Positions 1-9,932 of a stretch of 64,000 nt of DNA are shown in pieces. Position 1 is the stretch's first letter. Each line of letters begins with the position of its first letter. The notes beneath the pieces were generated by a model. That model was not told the DNA's origin. It saw only the letters and a list, made by a program, of their open reading frames with translations, and ran no database searches. The translations under genes were made by a program, and so were the position numbers. Origin of the DNA: Maniola hyperantus (taxonomy: Eukaryota; Arthropoda; Insecta; Lepidoptera; Nymphalidae); assembly GCF_902806685.2 (NCBI RefSeq), contig NC_048549.1, positions 10,991,594 to 11,055,593 on the forward strand. The letters run 5' to 3'.

Positions 1-330
1 GTTGAGGGGACACACTGCTTCCAGATGTTATGAGTCTAGCCTGGTTGAGGGGTGTCGTCCGGGCCACGCTCAAAAGAGCTGGTTGGAGGGACACACTTGC
101 TCAGTCCAGATGATGGTTGATCCTGGTCGGATAGAACTGCGGCTTGTAGTACTTGATGATTGGAAATTGTGCGCGCTTGATCATACTAGCGCCCGAGGAC
201 GGTCGCATATTAGAATGGCCGTGATGGTGCTAGTCACACACTCCGTAGTCGTGTTAGATGATGGTATAAGATCATGGACCCAAACATACAACCAACAAAA
301 AAAAAACTTTTTGTTTGTAAAGTTTAATTA

Positions 331-412
331 GATGACATCGAGTTTCTTGCTGGTTCTTCTCGCTAGGTCGTGGGGTTCCGAACCAGTGGTGAATTTGATT
401 TAGAAGTTCTAA
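331..412 (+). repeat. Jockey-like LINE 3' end fragment
   Basis: It shares the phrase TTGCTGGTTCTTCTC, followed by a short spacer and GAACCAGTGGT, with the better preserved copies at 13.56, 44.3 and 54.05 kb. It is followed by an A-run. No coding part remains. Confidence 0.5.
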
Positions 413-1799
413 AAAAAAAAAAAACGTTTAGATAGTTAATTGATTTAGAAGTTGCAATAGCAATTGAGCTCCAATCAAATGAAGTGTAAGGAATGTAGTC
501 AGGATGGAAGAGCGATAAATGATTTTGTGGTTATGGTTTTGTCCTCACATTCTTTGTAATACTTGGCGTACGTGGACGTACGCATGTCAGAATGGCCGTG
601 CAGGCGCGCTGCCATTTTAATTGTAAACACTTTGCTCATTGAACATTACGTAGTCGCCCCACCGTCATTTTGAGACAATAAAAGTGAATGCGGCGGTACG
701 AGGAGATTATTATTCGTGTGGCTCTTGCCGAGGGCACTTCTCAGTGGATACTATGTGTATCATACTGTAGGTTTTATTATTATCATTGTTGTTGTGACCT
801 AATGTGGTTTCAGTTGTTAAAGGTTCAGTACTAGGTTCTGGAAAGTGATGTGATTGTGTGAATGATGGTAAAGTGTGTGTTGAATAGCTGTTTATCCGGT
901 AAGTCCTTGTATCGTTCCAATTTGTATTAGACAAACGTGATTGAACGTTGTAGTTGAGGTTAATTGAACTAAGTGTGGTGTGCTAGGTTAGCTGGTTGGT
1001 CTGGGGCCGGTATGGGGATGGTTGGAGCCGGTCGCTAGGTAGGGACTTAGCTAGTGTTAGTTAGTGTCGTCTATACTCATAGTAGACGTTGGTGTCATGA
1101 CTTATAGTTAGTGCAGGTTGCTATAGTTATCGTCGAGGGTAGTCTGTGATATCTCTCGTAGTGTGCAAGAATGATGTTAGTACGCCCACGAAGGCTCGGT
1201 TAATCTAAAGGTTGTAATCCTGACGTATCTGGTTAACCATTACCTAAGGTTACTTTTAGTGGTTTAGTCTTCAATATCAATCATAATAACATACTTCTGG
1301 TGCTGACGAGCCGGCATATTTTATGCACATAACCACTATTTTCACAAAGTTTTGTAACAAAAACTAAGATTCTTTAACCACAAAACATAAAGAAATTAGG
1401 TTAGAAATTATATTTGCAACAAAAATAATAGATCAGTTTTTTAACTGGTTTTACGGCTCTGGGTTCTAGCACTTTTGATCAAAGACTTAAGCCTACTTCA
1501 CACGATAAAATGAACAAAACTTCAATTTTCGACACTTTTATTGTGATTCGACCTAAATAAATCAAGTAAAGTTATTATTTTTGTATTTCAAGTAACATCG
1601 TTCGATATTTTTCGCAAAAAATAATTTTAAGATTAAAGGGGAAAATCAAACACAACATTAGTGCAGTTCTTGTTATCTTAAATAGCAACACTTACTATTC
1701 AATTCAAACGTCATTTTAGACGGCCATTTAGGATGTTTAAATTTAGTTGAAGCAAAATTGCGAATGCAGCTTAGAAATAGAAATCCTAAAATTAAAGAA

Positions 1800-1852
1800 T
1801 CTAAAATTTAGTTTAGGTTTAGGTTAGGGTACAACAGAATTAGCACCATTGT
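1800..1852 (+). repeat. Short dispersed repeat (ACAACAGAAT..GCACCATTG)
   Basis: The block with TTTAGTTTAG followed by ACAACAGAAT and a CACCATTG-like end recurs at 1985-2034 and, weakly, at 63452-63482. The family is not recognised; it is probably the end of a short mobile element. Confidence 0.45.
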
Positions 1853-1984
1853 CAAACGTCGTGACTTTAGCTGCCAGTTACGAGTCTACTGTTTCAATTT
1901 GTAGCGTGCACTAAAATTTAGAGTCTTTAAATGTAAAATTCATGTTCTGTCCTTTTTTAGCAATATAAAAAGAAAAAGATGAGA

Positions 1985-2034
1985 TACTCTAAATTTAGTT
2001 TAGAGAAAGACAACAGAATCGGCGCCATTGTTTT
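1985..2034 (+). repeat. Short dispersed repeat, second copy
   Basis: This second copy reads TTTAGTTTAG, then ACAACAGAATCGGCGCCATTG. It is about 190 bp downstream of the first and in the same orientation. Confidence 0.45.
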
Positions 2035-2227
2035 TACCAGATGAATGCCTTGTGTGACCGGACAATGGAGCTAACCATGGCTTTTATTGTTCAATGGGTC
2101 TGTTTTGTCACCGGTTTGACAACTAGTTCCGCGTTTCGCTTCAACAATGGCGCACAGAGCTGTGGTAACGGAATTAGCACTACGTGGATCATTAGATGTA
2201 GATAAAGAAAAACGTATAGGAAGGAAC

Positions 2228-2497
2228 GTGCATTCAAAATAAACTGGCATGTTTCCACTTGAGACCGTCATTAGCAATAACAATAGGATTAAGTCGTGGC
2301 GGGTGAATTCAAAAGTATCAACACTGGTTGGTTGGCAACAAAATATATAAGGTTGAACCGGCTCCTTAAAAAATGAATGGGCTCTATGAGTGTTTGGTTT
2401 ATTACCCCTATTGCTTACGTGGCATGTCGAATGTAATGCTATTGTTATTGCTAATGACGGTCTCAAGTGGAAACACGCCAGTTAATATTGAATGCAC
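2228..2497. mobile_element. MITE with ~64 bp terminal inverted repeats
   Basis: The left arm starts GTGCATTCAAAATAAACTGG and the right arm, read on the other strand, starts GTGCATTCAATATTAACTGG. Homology continues for about 60 bp on each side (2228-2291 and 2434-2497). The unique centre of ~140 bp has no credible coding capacity. A truncated copy with the same left end and centre lies at 53838-53967. No target-site duplication was resolved. Confidence 0.75.
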
Positions 2498-2814
2498 TAT
2501 ACATGTAGAGTTCTGTACAGTCAAAGACCAAAACTCGATTAGCACCTTAATGATCAAATTCGCTTGCACTACACGGCACGGTTGTTCATCTGAGTATTTG
2601 TGTGGCGTGTTTATAGAAAATGGTCATAAGTGCGACTGCTTTTTGATGCAATAGTTTTGTGGAATAGCTACTCGAATTCTGGGGCTGACTGTACATTGCT
2701 TTAAATAAAATAGTTGGTTTAAGGCACTAGCAACCTCCCATGGATTCGTTTGGCAAAAATAGAAATCTTTGTTCCCTATCCAGTGGGAATTTTGAAAAAT
2801 CCAGCCTTATTCAT

Positions 2815-2918
2815 TGTCTGTCTGTCTGTCCATCTGTCTGTCTGTCTGCTAGCTTTTCACGGCCCATCCGGTTAACCGATTTTGACAAAATTTGGTAGAG
2901 AGATAGCTATCAGCTATC
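2815..2918 (+). repeat. Family A element, 5' half only
   Basis: A (CTGT)n stretch is followed by CTAGCTTTTCACGGCCCATC and the AAATTTGGTA segment typical of family A. The CTAGT end is missing. Confidence 0.65.
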
Positions 2919-3326
2919 TATGGAGCTGTATAGAGCTCAATAACAGACTTATTATCGTATTAATTTAAAAATTTAATTATCGTAACTTCAGCAATGGGTT
3001 GATAATTCAAAACTAGACAAGAGTATAATCAAGTCTAAAGAGTTTCAATAAAAGCTCGGAGGCATTCGTTTTGAAGTTAAATAATCCGAGTCCCTTTCGA
3101 CAAGTTGCCGGCTAACTCAATGAGACTCCATCGCCGTAAGTTTCCTTATTTAGTTACCGGGCTTCAGGATCGAGGTAGGTATTGATAATGGAGTATTTAT
3201 GGTATAGAGTTAAAGATCTTCGGATACACCTCAAAGTGGGCTCTTTATTTTATTTTATTCGTTTTTTTGCAACGTTCTTCTTTTCAACTCTTCTCAGACC
3301 TGGGCGCGTTTGATGTGATGTGAGGG

Positions 3327-3641
3327 GTGAGGGTCTTCTCCGTTTGGCTGGAACGGCCAGATGGGGGTACGGTCCTCGAGGCTTGGCTTCGTTACCCGGG
3401 TGTGGCGCAGGGCAGCTTTGTGACCTGGTGTTGTTCTTTAATGGTTGTGCTGGAATGGCGACCTCGCACCGGAAGACGCAGCGTTGGAAGACCCCCCACT
3501 AGGTGGACGGACAACATCAGACGAGTGGCAGGGAGCCGCTGGATCCAGGCGGCGCAAGACCGTGGCGTGTGGAAGTCCCTACAAGAGACCTATGTCCAGC
3601 AGTGGACGTCTATTGGTTGATGATGATGATGATGATGATGT
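3327..3641 (+). pseudogene. RTE-like LINE: reverse-transcriptase ORF C-terminus and GAT tail
   Basis: One frame reads to a stop at 3618-3620 and contains LEWRPRTGRRSVGRPPTRW, then VAGSRW and YVQQWTSIG. This is the C-terminal tail characteristic of lepidopteran RTE-type endonuclease/reverse-transcriptase proteins. A GAT/ATG trinucleotide run follows directly (about 3617-3640), as at RTE 3' ends. Only the last ~60 codons are recognisable; no catalytic domain is present, so this is a dead 5'-truncated copy. It is on the strand opposite to Lar. GC content is clearly higher than in the surroundings. Confidence 0.8.
3617..3640 (+). repeat. (GAT)n tail
   Basis: Trinucleotide run at the 3' end of the RTE-like fragment. 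Confidence 0.85.
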
Positions 3642-4040
3642 TGTTCTTTAAGCCGGGATTTCACCGACTAGGGCCCGCCATCTTGACTAATGGCCCTAGT
3701 GGACTTTCTTTTATTTGTTCTCCGCGCTGATGGTGGCAGAAGCCATCTCACCGCGCGCGTAGTTTTTGTTAGTCTGTGTCAGATCGGGATGGGTCTCCTC
3801 TCGACGGCGCTGGACTCGCCGTCGGATGCGGAGATGGGGTCTTGTCGCAGTGGGTATCGCGTCGTCGTAGTCGTCGTCGCTTGGGTCGCCTGCGTGTCGT
3901 GCTGGTGTTGGAGATCGCAGGAGCTCTCGAGGTAATGGACCCCGGTCAAAAAAAAATGGCTAGATAGGAAAGGCTGAATACAGGGTGAGGGTATGGAAGC
4001 GCTCATTAGAAAAAAAACTTCTCACTCAGTGACCATCCTC

Positions 4041-4054
4041 AGTCTTTAATGAAC
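4041..4054. repeat. Target-site duplication, left copy
   Basis: The 14-mer AGTCTTTAATGAAC is repeated exactly at 4478-4491, on either side of the R1-like LINE fragment. Confidence 0.85.
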
Positions 4055-4477
4055 CTGTTAGAAGCTAACTTCTTCTAACAGTGGACGGGGTATTCATGGA
4101 CTTCCTTGTACGCATTGGTAAAGAGAGAAGATGCTAGATGATTTTACTGCAGCGAAGTTGATGATATTTGCATGTGCAAACTGGGAAAAAGAGAGAAGAG
4201 CGATTGTCAGTAGAATGGGAGACTTAACAGTAGAAAATCTAATAGAAAAAATGCTACAAAATGAGGAAAACTGGACAGCTATAACAGACTTTGCTGAAAT
4301 AATAATGAAGGAAAAGGAAGAAGAAGAGAAAAGGAGAGGAAAAAAGTAAAAGACAATAATGTTGCTGTGTTGTAGGCTGAAAGGCGGGTCCACGGCCAAC
4401 AAGAAGACAGCAGGGGTTTTTAGCCAGTAAGAGTCCGGCTCTGATGAGGATTTTCCCCTGCTGTAAAAACAAAAAAA
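4055..4477 (+). mobile_element. 5'-truncated R1-like LINE insertion
   Basis: The insertion is bounded by an exact 14-bp duplication and ends in an A-rich tail (4464-4478). An open frame ends at 4347-4349 and encodes a C-terminus with WEKERRAIV, then ENLIEKMLQNEENW, then a charged run rich in K and E. This resembles the end of R1-clade reverse-transcriptase ORFs (pattern W..ER..LV...G.L....VV..ML.SEE.W). About 420 bp survive. The 5' junction carries a small palindrome, CTGTTAGAAG ... CTTCTAACAG, within 4055-4081. Family assignment is by recalled pattern and is less certain than the insertion itself. Confidence 0.75.
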
Positions 4478-4491
4478 AGTCTTTAATGAAC
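4478..4491. repeat. Target-site duplication, right copy
   Basis: Exact copy of the 14-mer at 4041-4054. Confidence 0.85.
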
Positions 4492-4805
4492 GTCAAGATT
4501 GGTATGCCAATATTTAAATTTCCTAGGTTACGTTCTCATTAATTTGCTCCTTCAAAGGTTAAATAAACCATTCCGTATATTGTTTCAAGCTTCAACAAAC
4601 AGTTTTGGTGAACCTAAATAAACTTCACTACAGCTTTGTTCAGTGCAAAGTCGTACAATTTTGTTTGCGGGGAATCAAATTGTTACTGCGATTGTAATTT
4701 TAAGGTTTAATAATAATTTTATTCGTCTATTTAATTCAAAACTTCCGTAATAATGTTACTTATCTATATAGAACGAAAATAGACGTGGCAAATTTAAAGT
4801 TGCTC

Positions 4806-5155
4806 AGCGAGCTATGGAGAGGGCTATGTTAGGAGTTTCCCAGAAGGATAAGATCCGAAATGAGGAGATCCGCAGGACAACCAAGGTCACTGACATAGCC
4901 CAAACTATTAGCAAGTGCAGCAGTGGGCAGGTCACGCCTGTCGTAGAGGCGATGGCCGTTGGAGCCGGAAAGTCCTTGAGTGGAGACCGCGTTTAAGCAA
5001 GCGTAGTGTGGGAAGCCCTCCAGCACGTTGGACCGACGATATAAAGAGGCTGGCGGGAAGTGGCTGGATGAAGAAGTCTGAGGACCGGGTGTGGTGGTGC
5101 TCTTTAGGGAAGGCCTATGTCCAACAGTGGACTTCCACAGGCTGATGATGATGAT
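4806..5155 (+). pseudogene. RTE-like LINE fragment with frameshift
   Basis: The first frame (from about 4814) encodes RAMLGVSQKDKIRNEEIRR and TKVTDIAQTIS. A shift near 4912-4918 moves reading to another frame with QWAGH, RW..KVLEWRPRLSKRSVG, WTDDIKRLAGSGWM and YVQQWTSTG, ending at 5143-5145 with GATGATGAT after it. Both halves match the C-terminal region of lepidopteran RTE-type polymerases. The frameshift and lack of the polymerase core make it a pseudogene. The protein differs from the copy at 3.3 kb (KK.EDRVWW versus QAAQDRGVW), so these are separate insertions. Confidence 0.8.
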
Positions 5156-5225
5156 ATGACTAAAATGTAACCAAATTGTAATGTGCTGACGAAGATTCAT
5201 GGCATCGTTATCATTACTTATGAAT

Positions 5226-5334
5226 AGTAACAGGTCGAGATGGCAATCGGGTTATGCGCCACCAGGTTAGTCCGGGAACTGTGCGGATGTGCGGGGCATT
5301 CTCTCCCCGATTGCCATTTCCACCTGTCGCGTAC
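5226..5334. mobile_element. Short GC-rich TIR element (GGCAATCGGG type)
   Basis: The left end GTAACAGGTCGAGATGGCAA and the right end, read in reverse, GTACGCGACAGGTGGAAATG pair as an imperfect terminal inverted repeat around GATGGCAATCGGG / CCCGATTGCCAT. Relatives lie at 23.67, 24.02 and 55.97 kb. Confidence 0.7.
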
Positions 5335-5504
5335 TATAAGTATGTGTGTGACACATGAATGCAAATCCTAATCGTAATCCTAATCTTGCAAAGGCGTTTT
5401 ATAAGAGGAAGACAATGTTTTATTACTCACTGATGACTGATTTCTTCTGACACAATCAGTAGGTACATAATGTTTATCATACAAAACCCAAAAATGAATA
5501 GATA

Positions 5505-5790
5505 AGTACCCAAAAATGTTAGCAACAATTCACGTAGACGTCGTTTTATAAATCGCCGGCACTCAAGGCACAATCAGTCACGGCAATCTGAAGTGAGATA
5601 CGAGTAGTTAGCGTACCGACTACCGACGCTAGCTCATGCGAGCCTAGTACTCGTACGTCCTGCAAATATTACCGCAGCCTACTTTCCAGCTGGTAATAAA
5701 GCGCTGCGCTGGAAAGTAACGATACTCTCGTATGTTATTTTCAACAGCGCTTTAATAGCGCTTGGTGGGGCAATAATATCTATGTGTACT
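5505..5790 (+). repeat. Duplicated block, copy 1
   Basis: Nearly identical to 6078-6345 (offset about 573 bp) over some 250 bp, with a few substitutions and small indels. It contains the inverted repeat ACTTTCCAGC (5681-5690) / GCTGGAAAGT (5708-5717) and several AGCGCT palindromes. An upstream GAAGACAATGTT is also shared, so the duplication may start near 5408. Confidence 0.8.
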
Positions 5791-6077
5791 TGTAGCCAGC
5801 TGAACGTCTCTTCACGACTAACTTCGAATTATTGAAAACAATATTGGTCTTGGTGGTGACAAAAGCATGAGGGAAGTGAGCGCGATATTGCTTATATTTA
5901 ATGTTACAACACATGACAACTTCGTGGAATGGTAAATACTTACGAAACAATAACGTTAGCGAAGCGAGCACTATTTTTTTTGAAGAAAATAAGTTTCAAA
6001 TGTGCGTAGCAAGCTTGTTACAAAGGGCTTTTTACTAAAGGAAGACAATGTTATATTTCTCACTAGAGACCTGTGAT

Positions 6078-6345
6078 AAGTACGAAAAATGTTAGCAACA
6101 ATTCACGTAGACGTCGTTTTATAAATCGCCGGCACTCAAGGCACAATCAGTCACGGCAATCTGAAGTGAGATACGAGTAGTTAGCGTACCGACTACCGAC
6201 GCTATCTCATGCGAGCCTAGTACTCGTACGTCCTGCAAATATTACCGCAGCCTACTTTCCAGTTGATTATAAAGCGCTGCGCTGGAAAGTAACGACTCTC
6301 GTATGTAATTTTCAACTGCGCTTGGCGGGGCAAACATATTATGTG
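6078..6345 (+). repeat. Duplicated block, copy 2
   Basis: Second copy of the block at 5505-5790. It lacks about 20 bp of the AGCGCT-rich part, and the left hairpin arm has one change (CCAGTTG for CCAGCTG). Confidence 0.8.
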
Positions 6346-6439
6346 TTTGTGTGGTCGCTTCAAGTTGCGTGTTGTGGACTAAAGTCAATTTGATCAAAGC
6401 TAGGGAACGCTATTGATTGTTATAACAGTGTTACATTGT

Positions 6440-6655
6440 TAAGGTTCCGTACCAGTAGGGTGCCATCGGGATTCTATTACTAAGGCTCCGCTGTCCACCC
6501 GTCTCTCCGACTGTCTGTCAGCGGGCTGTATCTCGTGAACCGTAATAGGTAGAGAGTTGAAATTTTCACAGAACGTGTATTTCTATTGCCGCTATAACAG
6601 CAAATAAAAAAAAATTAAAATCATCCGCCATGAAAATTTGAAAAACTAAAAAGTG
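6440..6655 (-). repeat. GGTTCCGT element, type 1, partial
   Basis: It begins AAGGTTCCGTACC, followed by GGGTGCCA, a CTGTCTGTC stretch, CGTAATAGGTAGAGAGTTG and the CGCTATAACAGCAAATAA segment. This is the reverse of the copies at 10.36 and 27.85 kb. Confidence 0.65.
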
Positions 6656-7199
6656 TTATTTACCCTTCGTGTGTGAGTCCAATTCCCACTTGACCGATAT
6701 TTTTATTTTATTCTGTATATTGCGGATTGAAACATCTTCGATTGAGCATTTTTCGAAGTTCATACGAGTCGTAAGATTTGATTTTTATAATCGGAATCAA
6801 CGCTTTTCGCTCCATGAACAACTTGATTTTAATCTCTGTTTTAGTTAACTCCAACTAGATCCAAGAAAATTAATAATACCGTTATAGTCGCGCAACTATA
6901 ACGGTATTACTAAGTTCCGTCCCTGGCTTTGCTTCCTCTCGTTCCAGAAAGGGTGGCAGTAGCTCTATAAAAAGTTATAAATTTCATTTTTAAATTGAAG
7001 CTACTTTTGCAAATTTTCTGATATACGAGTATAGGACAGGTGTTGCATATTTTTATACTACACGGACACAACAGCCCAAAAAAGGAGTGTAATGTTTTAG
7101 GGGTCTATGTATCTCGTAGTATGTGAGTTTCTTTATTCCACTATAACTTCTAAATACCTGACCAGATTTGTTTGTACATAATATGGTATCGAATCAAAT

Positions 7200-7242
7200 C
7201 CATGCAAGTGCGAGTCAGACTCGCGCACCGAGGGTTCCGTAC
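7200..7242 (+). repeat. GGTTCCGT element, end fragment
   Basis: Only the end remains: CAAGTGCGAGTCAGACTCGC and GAGGGTTCCGTACTCG. Confidence 0.6.
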
Positions 7243-7326
7243 TCGCGTATTTTTTTCATTATAATTTACCGTTTTAGATACATACATACATTATTCTTTC
7301 ATCAAATAAACTGATTATGTCCATAC

Positions 7327-7437
7327 CTTTGACGTACAAGGACGTTGGTTTAGAGAACTCGGTGCCGATGGCGTTCTCAGCAACGCACTCGAACTTCCCT
7401 TGATCTTCCTCCTCGCTCTTCACTATTTGTAGTGTAC
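7327..7437 (-). CDS. Lar: Lar receptor tyrosine phosphatase: exon for the C-terminal half of Ig2
   Basis: This is part of the ectodomain of a type IIa receptor tyrosine phosphatase, a cell-surface adhesion and guidance receptor in neurons that binds heparan-sulfate proteoglycans in other animals. On the minus strand a pyrimidine-rich tract ends in CAG just before 7437, and the exon ends AAAG before GTATGG at 7327/7326. The exon is 111 nt, phase 1 at both ends, with 36 complete codons starting TLQIVKSEEEDQGKFECVAE and ending SLYVK. DQGKFEC is the F-strand motif D.G.Y.C with Phe for Tyr; its Cys is the partner of the Cys in the exon at 27564-27758. The match to LAR Ig2 (LQI.SSEE.DQGKYECVA.N..GT....A..LYV in vertebrates) is close over the whole exon. 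It joins the upstream exon through a split GGT (Gly) codon. The exon ends exactly where vertebrate LAR-family proteins can insert micro-exon B between Ig2 and Ig3. Identification rests on remembered family sequence, not on a search. Confidence 0.9.
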
Positions 7438-8269
7438 CTGAGAAAAGAAACAACAGTATTATTCACAGGTTCATTTTATAACTTCTTGATGAGTTTACTG
7501 GAGCTATAGAAGAAAATAAATATCAATCAATCAATCAGCCTGTTCGTGCCAAAATGTTCTGCCACTAGAACCAAACATCCGATTTAAATTTGGGCCCGAC
7601 AAAGGACAATAATTGGGAACGGGGGGGTAACCCGTAACATAGCTACACAACACTATAATGTTATATGTTTATACGATATTCGCAGAGGTATGCCAATGCT
7701 TTCTTTCATTTTACGTTTCACCGACACATTAGTTCGAAAGTTTAATGCTGTATGCAAAATTTTAACTTCCCGACTATCGTTATCAGCCCGTACGAAGTTT
7801 TATTCTCTTTGTTTTTATTTAAAATTTAAAAGCTCATTCGCTAAATGGAAAAAAGGATTGAAATTTACTATTGTGAAATCTAAAATTCTAGTGAATGTAA
7901 TCATTATAACTTGCCTGACCTAACATAAGTTTTATTTATAGGCACAGAGAATTCAAACCTTAAGGGTTTTGCATGAAAACAAAATCGTAAAATGTTGGCG
8001 GCAGACAAGGGAGAATGCTTTGTTGTGATTGGTGGACTCAAAAGTCACGTAATCAAGACAATGTGCGGAATGAGGGTACCGAACGGGCGTGGGCCAAATT
8101 TTATGCTAAGCAACTGTCTAAGCTTGGCGATCGGGGGTGTCCAGCTATTAGGCGTCTATGGTCTGTGCGTATAGGTAATTAGAAGGAAAATTTATATTAC
8201 GACAAAATTTACATTGAACTGTTATTTACCTCTCTTCATTATTATTATCATCATCAACCCATCGGTGAA

Positions 8270-8380
8270 GTTAAAGACCAGGAGAGTGACAGTTACTTTT
8301 TATTCCGGAAAATTAAATAGTTCCCACGGGATTTTTCAAAATCTAAATCCACGTGGACGATGACGCGGCCATCAGCTAGT
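8270..8380 (+). repeat. Family B element, 3' half
   Basis: The fragment contains AAAGACCAGGAGAGTGACA, a degenerate TATTCCGGAAAATTAAATAG and the CCATCAGCTAGT end. The TTTG-rich 5' part is missing. Confidence 0.6.
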
Positions 8381-8387
8381 TTTAGAA

Positions 8388-8469
8388 TATTAGTATCTCC
8401 CCTGGCCATTTACTAGCATGGTATAAAATAAATATAATCATGTCCACTGAATTCAATGATGCTCGCGTG
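8388..8469 (+). repeat. 82-bp direct repeat, copy 1
   Basis: The block starts TATTAGTATCTCCCCTGGCC and ends GCTCGCGTG. It recurs at 8733-8814 with one mismatch (GAATTC for GCATTC). The pogo-like remnant lies between the copies. Confidence 0.9.
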
Positions 8470-8513
8470 TAAATTGTGTAATAAAATTGTGTATTACGTA
8501 TTCGTACCTAGTA

Positions 8514-8732
8514 ATGTCGTCACAAGCTCAGAAGCGAAGCCACAAAACACTGACAATTAAAGAAAAATGTAAAATTTTAAACGGCCTAAATCGTAATTTG
8601 TCGGATTACAAGGTACTCTTTTGTAAAAAAATCCGGACTATAGGGGGTCTTAGGCAGTACTCTATATTCCGACGAATTCGATAGTCCGACACTGGCCTGC
8701 AAAATGATTGTCGGATTACCGGGGGTCCACTG
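8514..8732 (+). mobile_element. pogo/Tigger-type DNA transposon remnant, internally deleted
   Basis: ATG at 8514 opens MSSQAQKRSHKTLTIKEKCK followed by ILNGLNR. This matches the start of the CENP-B/pogo-type N-terminal helix-turn-helix of Tigger transposases (basic stretch, then LT..EK..IL). Homology then jumps to a terminal region whose last bases read GTCGGATTACCGGGGGTCCA and CTG, the typical pogo/Tigger terminus (CAGTGGACCCCCGG on the other strand), followed by TA at 8733-8734. The DDE catalytic domain is entirely missing and no matching left terminus was found. It is a non-autonomous or dead copy. Confidence 0.65.
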
Positions 8733-8814
8733 TATTAGTATCTCCCCTGGCCATTTACTAGCATGGTATAAAATAAATATAATCATGTCCACTGCATTCA
8801 ATGATGCTCGCGTG
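8733..8814 (+). repeat. 82-bp direct repeat, copy 2
   Basis: It begins at the TA that would be the right-hand target site of the pogo remnant and is almost identical to 8388-8469. Confidence 0.9.
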
Positions 8815-9474
8815 CCTTAGAACTGAAAGGTAAACCGTGCAGTTATGTAACTTGTTAATAGTTTTCAAAACTGAACATAGTTTATTATCGCGTTTAATAG
8901 TTTGAGCGAAATTGCAACGGTTTCATTTTATCATTAATGTATTTTAAAATTACTTAAAAATTGATTTTTGATTTTATGAAAAAAATGTAGTTTTTTTTAT
9001 TTTGTTGCTATTGCGGTTGGATCAACCTGGAGCAATTATTTTGCATAGCATTGCTGAAATTTTCAGGCATTGCTGCGTATTGCAGTATAGTCCCTAAAAG
9101 GCCTAAAAATGACTCCTACGATACGAAGCGATAAGAATTTTTGTTGTTTTGAAAATAGAAATTTAAAAAATATCGTGATCTACGGACGGATTCAATATCA
9201 TGCGCGAGTTTATCGATAGATACGGACTACGGATGTTCCTAAAATAAAGTTAGGTTAGAATTTTCGAGAAACTTCGTGAAACTCTTGAAGGTAAAAAAGT
9301 GGGAGTTGGAGACTTGGAGTCGGCCCGGACAAAGGGAATGCAATTACTGTGAAACGGACATTCGTTGTTCTAAAGACAAATTGACAGATCTAGTGTTTTT
9401 TCAGTCATTTTTGTGAGAAATTGAATGGAAAACTTTTGCATTTTATTATTTTACTGTAGTAAAGTGTTCACGAA

Positions 9475-9572
9475 GCTAGCTGATGCCTGTGACTGCGTTC
9501 GCGTGGATTTAGGGTTTAAAAATCCCGTGGAAATCCTAGATTTTTCGGGATAAATAGTGTCCGAGGGCGCGA
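9475..9572 (-). repeat. Family A element, 3' half
   Basis: GCTAGCTGATGCCTGTGACTG is followed by GTGGATTTAGGG and AAAAATCCCGTGG. It is diverged and cut off before the microsatellite end. Confidence 0.6.
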
Positions 9573-9755
9573 CGTTTTTTTGCTAACAACTCAAACTAAT
9601 GTTTATGTTATTATAGTTTGTGTGTCTGTTACCCATCTTTGTACGGGTCAACTGATTAAGAAAAGATTTCTATAGTTATGTAAAAAAAATATGTAAATAG
9701 GAACACGCGGACGAAGTCGCTGGCAATCACTTATAATATCATAACTTGTTACATT

Positions 9756-9932
9756 ACGCGGCCGAAAAGTATTGTACATCGACCTTTAGAAGGAGATAGA
9801 AGATTTGTAGAGCACTGTCTCTGTCGTTGAGACCGACAAAACGTCATATATGTAGGTATCAGTGACAGAGACAACGCTCTACAAAGCCGAAATGTCATTC
9901 TACAAGGCAAAGTACATTACTTACGGCCGCGT
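9756..9932. mobile_element. Hairpin MITE
   Basis: The two halves form an imperfect inverted repeat. Left has ACGCGGCCG, TATTGTAC and TTTGTAGAGCACTGTCTCTG; right, read in reverse, has ACGCGGCCG, TAATGTAC and TTTGTAGAGCGTTGTCTCTG. Nearly the whole element can fold back on itself. Confidence 0.75.

Larger units (their letters stand above)
1..7326 (-). other. Lar intron, downstream (3') of the second Ig2 exon; partial
   Basis: This sequence follows the GTATGG donor at 7326-7321 on the minus strand and runs out of the window. It holds R1-like and RTE-like LINE pieces, a TIR element at 2228-2497, a duplicated block at 5.5-6.3 kb and a GGTTCCGT element. Stretches 420-1790, 2940-3320 and 4500-4800 show nothing recognisable beyond AT-rich sequence and weak repeat remnants. 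In vertebrate LAR-family genes the corresponding intron interval carries micro-exon B. I could not identify such an exon here by eye. No Ig3 exon was found. Confidence 0.75.

Noticed and set aside
2..331. 109-codon ORF at the window start
   Set aside because: Low-complexity, repeat-like sequence (GTTGAGGGG/GTTGGAGGG phrases) with no recognisable protein.
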